From contig CALHTV010000194.1 in the NCBI GenBank assembly GCA_938039765.1, forward strand, positions 1 to 5,313: 5,313 bases of DNA. Direction: 5' to 3'. The notes under the pieces were generated by a model, which saw nothing but the letters and a program-made list of their open reading frames with translations, was not told the origin of the DNA and made no database searches. Both the position numbers and the translations under genes were made by a program. The first letter of the stretch is position 1; every line of letters starts with the position of its first letter. Below are positions 5,256 through 5,313 of the stretch, in pieces. The stretch is from an uncultured Dictyoglomus sp. GTDB taxonomy: Bacteria; Dictyoglomota; Dictyoglomia; Dictyoglomales; Dictyoglomaceae.

Positions 5256-5270
5256 AAAAAATTTTTTAAG
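5253..5270. repeat. 18-bp perfect palindrome between divergent promoters
   Basis: CTTAAAAAATTTTTTAAG is a perfect palindrome with no spacer. It lies between the -35 elements of the two divergent promoters, one base from the plus-strand -35. A6T6 tracts bend DNA and may serve as an UP-like element or a protein-binding site. Confidence 0.6.
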
Positions 5271-5271
5271 T

Positions 5272-5300
5272 TTGACAAATTATTAAAGACCAAGTAGAAT
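5272..5300 (+). promoter_or_regulatory. Near-consensus plus-strand promoter pointing out of the window
   Basis: TTGACA (5272-5277, 6 of 6) lies 17 bp before TAGAAT (5295-5300, 5 of 6). It is the best sigma-70-type promoter in the window and predicts a rightward transcript starting near 5307, whose gene lies beyond the right edge. Confidence 0.6.
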
Positions 5301-5313
5301 TAATAAATAATTA

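Overview
The window reads as a low-GC, probably thermophilic bacterium. The coding sequence is rich in Lys, Glu and Ile, Arg is mostly AGA, and GGAGG-type Shine-Dalgarno (SD) sites are strong. The general style resembles thermophilic Firmicutes or Dictyoglomus, but the sequence alone does not fix the species and I hold that loosely.

Layout. Positions 1-481 hold the 3' end of a PRD-containing PTS-responsive regulator (BglG/MtlR superfamily), cut by the left edge. A 140-bp A+T-rich gap follows with no clear terminator and only a weak promoter candidate. Then comes a same-strand cluster: EIIA (622-1071), EIIB (1090-1380), ascorbate-family EIIC (1404-2669), HPr (2729-2998) and Enzyme I (3004-4629). 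Facing it on the minus strand is a small secreted protein of unknown function (4690-5184). A strong hairpin between the convergent genes is a good intrinsic terminator for the minus-strand gene. The right edge (5201-5313) is a divergent control region: one minus-strand promoter serves the secreted protein, one near-consensus plus-strand promoter points out of the window, and several palindromes lie on and between them.

How it works together. The five PTS genes encode a complete phosphorelay: PEP to EI (His188), to HPr (His15), to EIIA (His67), to EIIB (Cys12), to a sugar moved by EIIC. The upstream regulator ends in a PRD and an EIIB-like domain, so it probably senses the phosphorylation state of this same relay. 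The membrane subunit is clearly of the UlaA (L-ascorbate) family, but no ascorbate-catabolic gene is visible, so the substrate is open.

Most worth a second look: (i) between EIIC and ptsH, one pyrimidine tract can pair either with an upstream G8 tract or with the ptsH ribosome-binding site, two mutually exclusive hairpins; (ii) general PTS proteins and one permease share a single cluster; (iii) Enzyme I lacks about 33 C-terminal residues; (iv) palindromes sit between and on the divergent promoters at the right edge. Two start codons were moved from the longest-ORF positions on SD spacing (EIIC to GTG 1404, EI to ATG 3004). I see no RNA genes, insertion sequences or CRISPR arrays.
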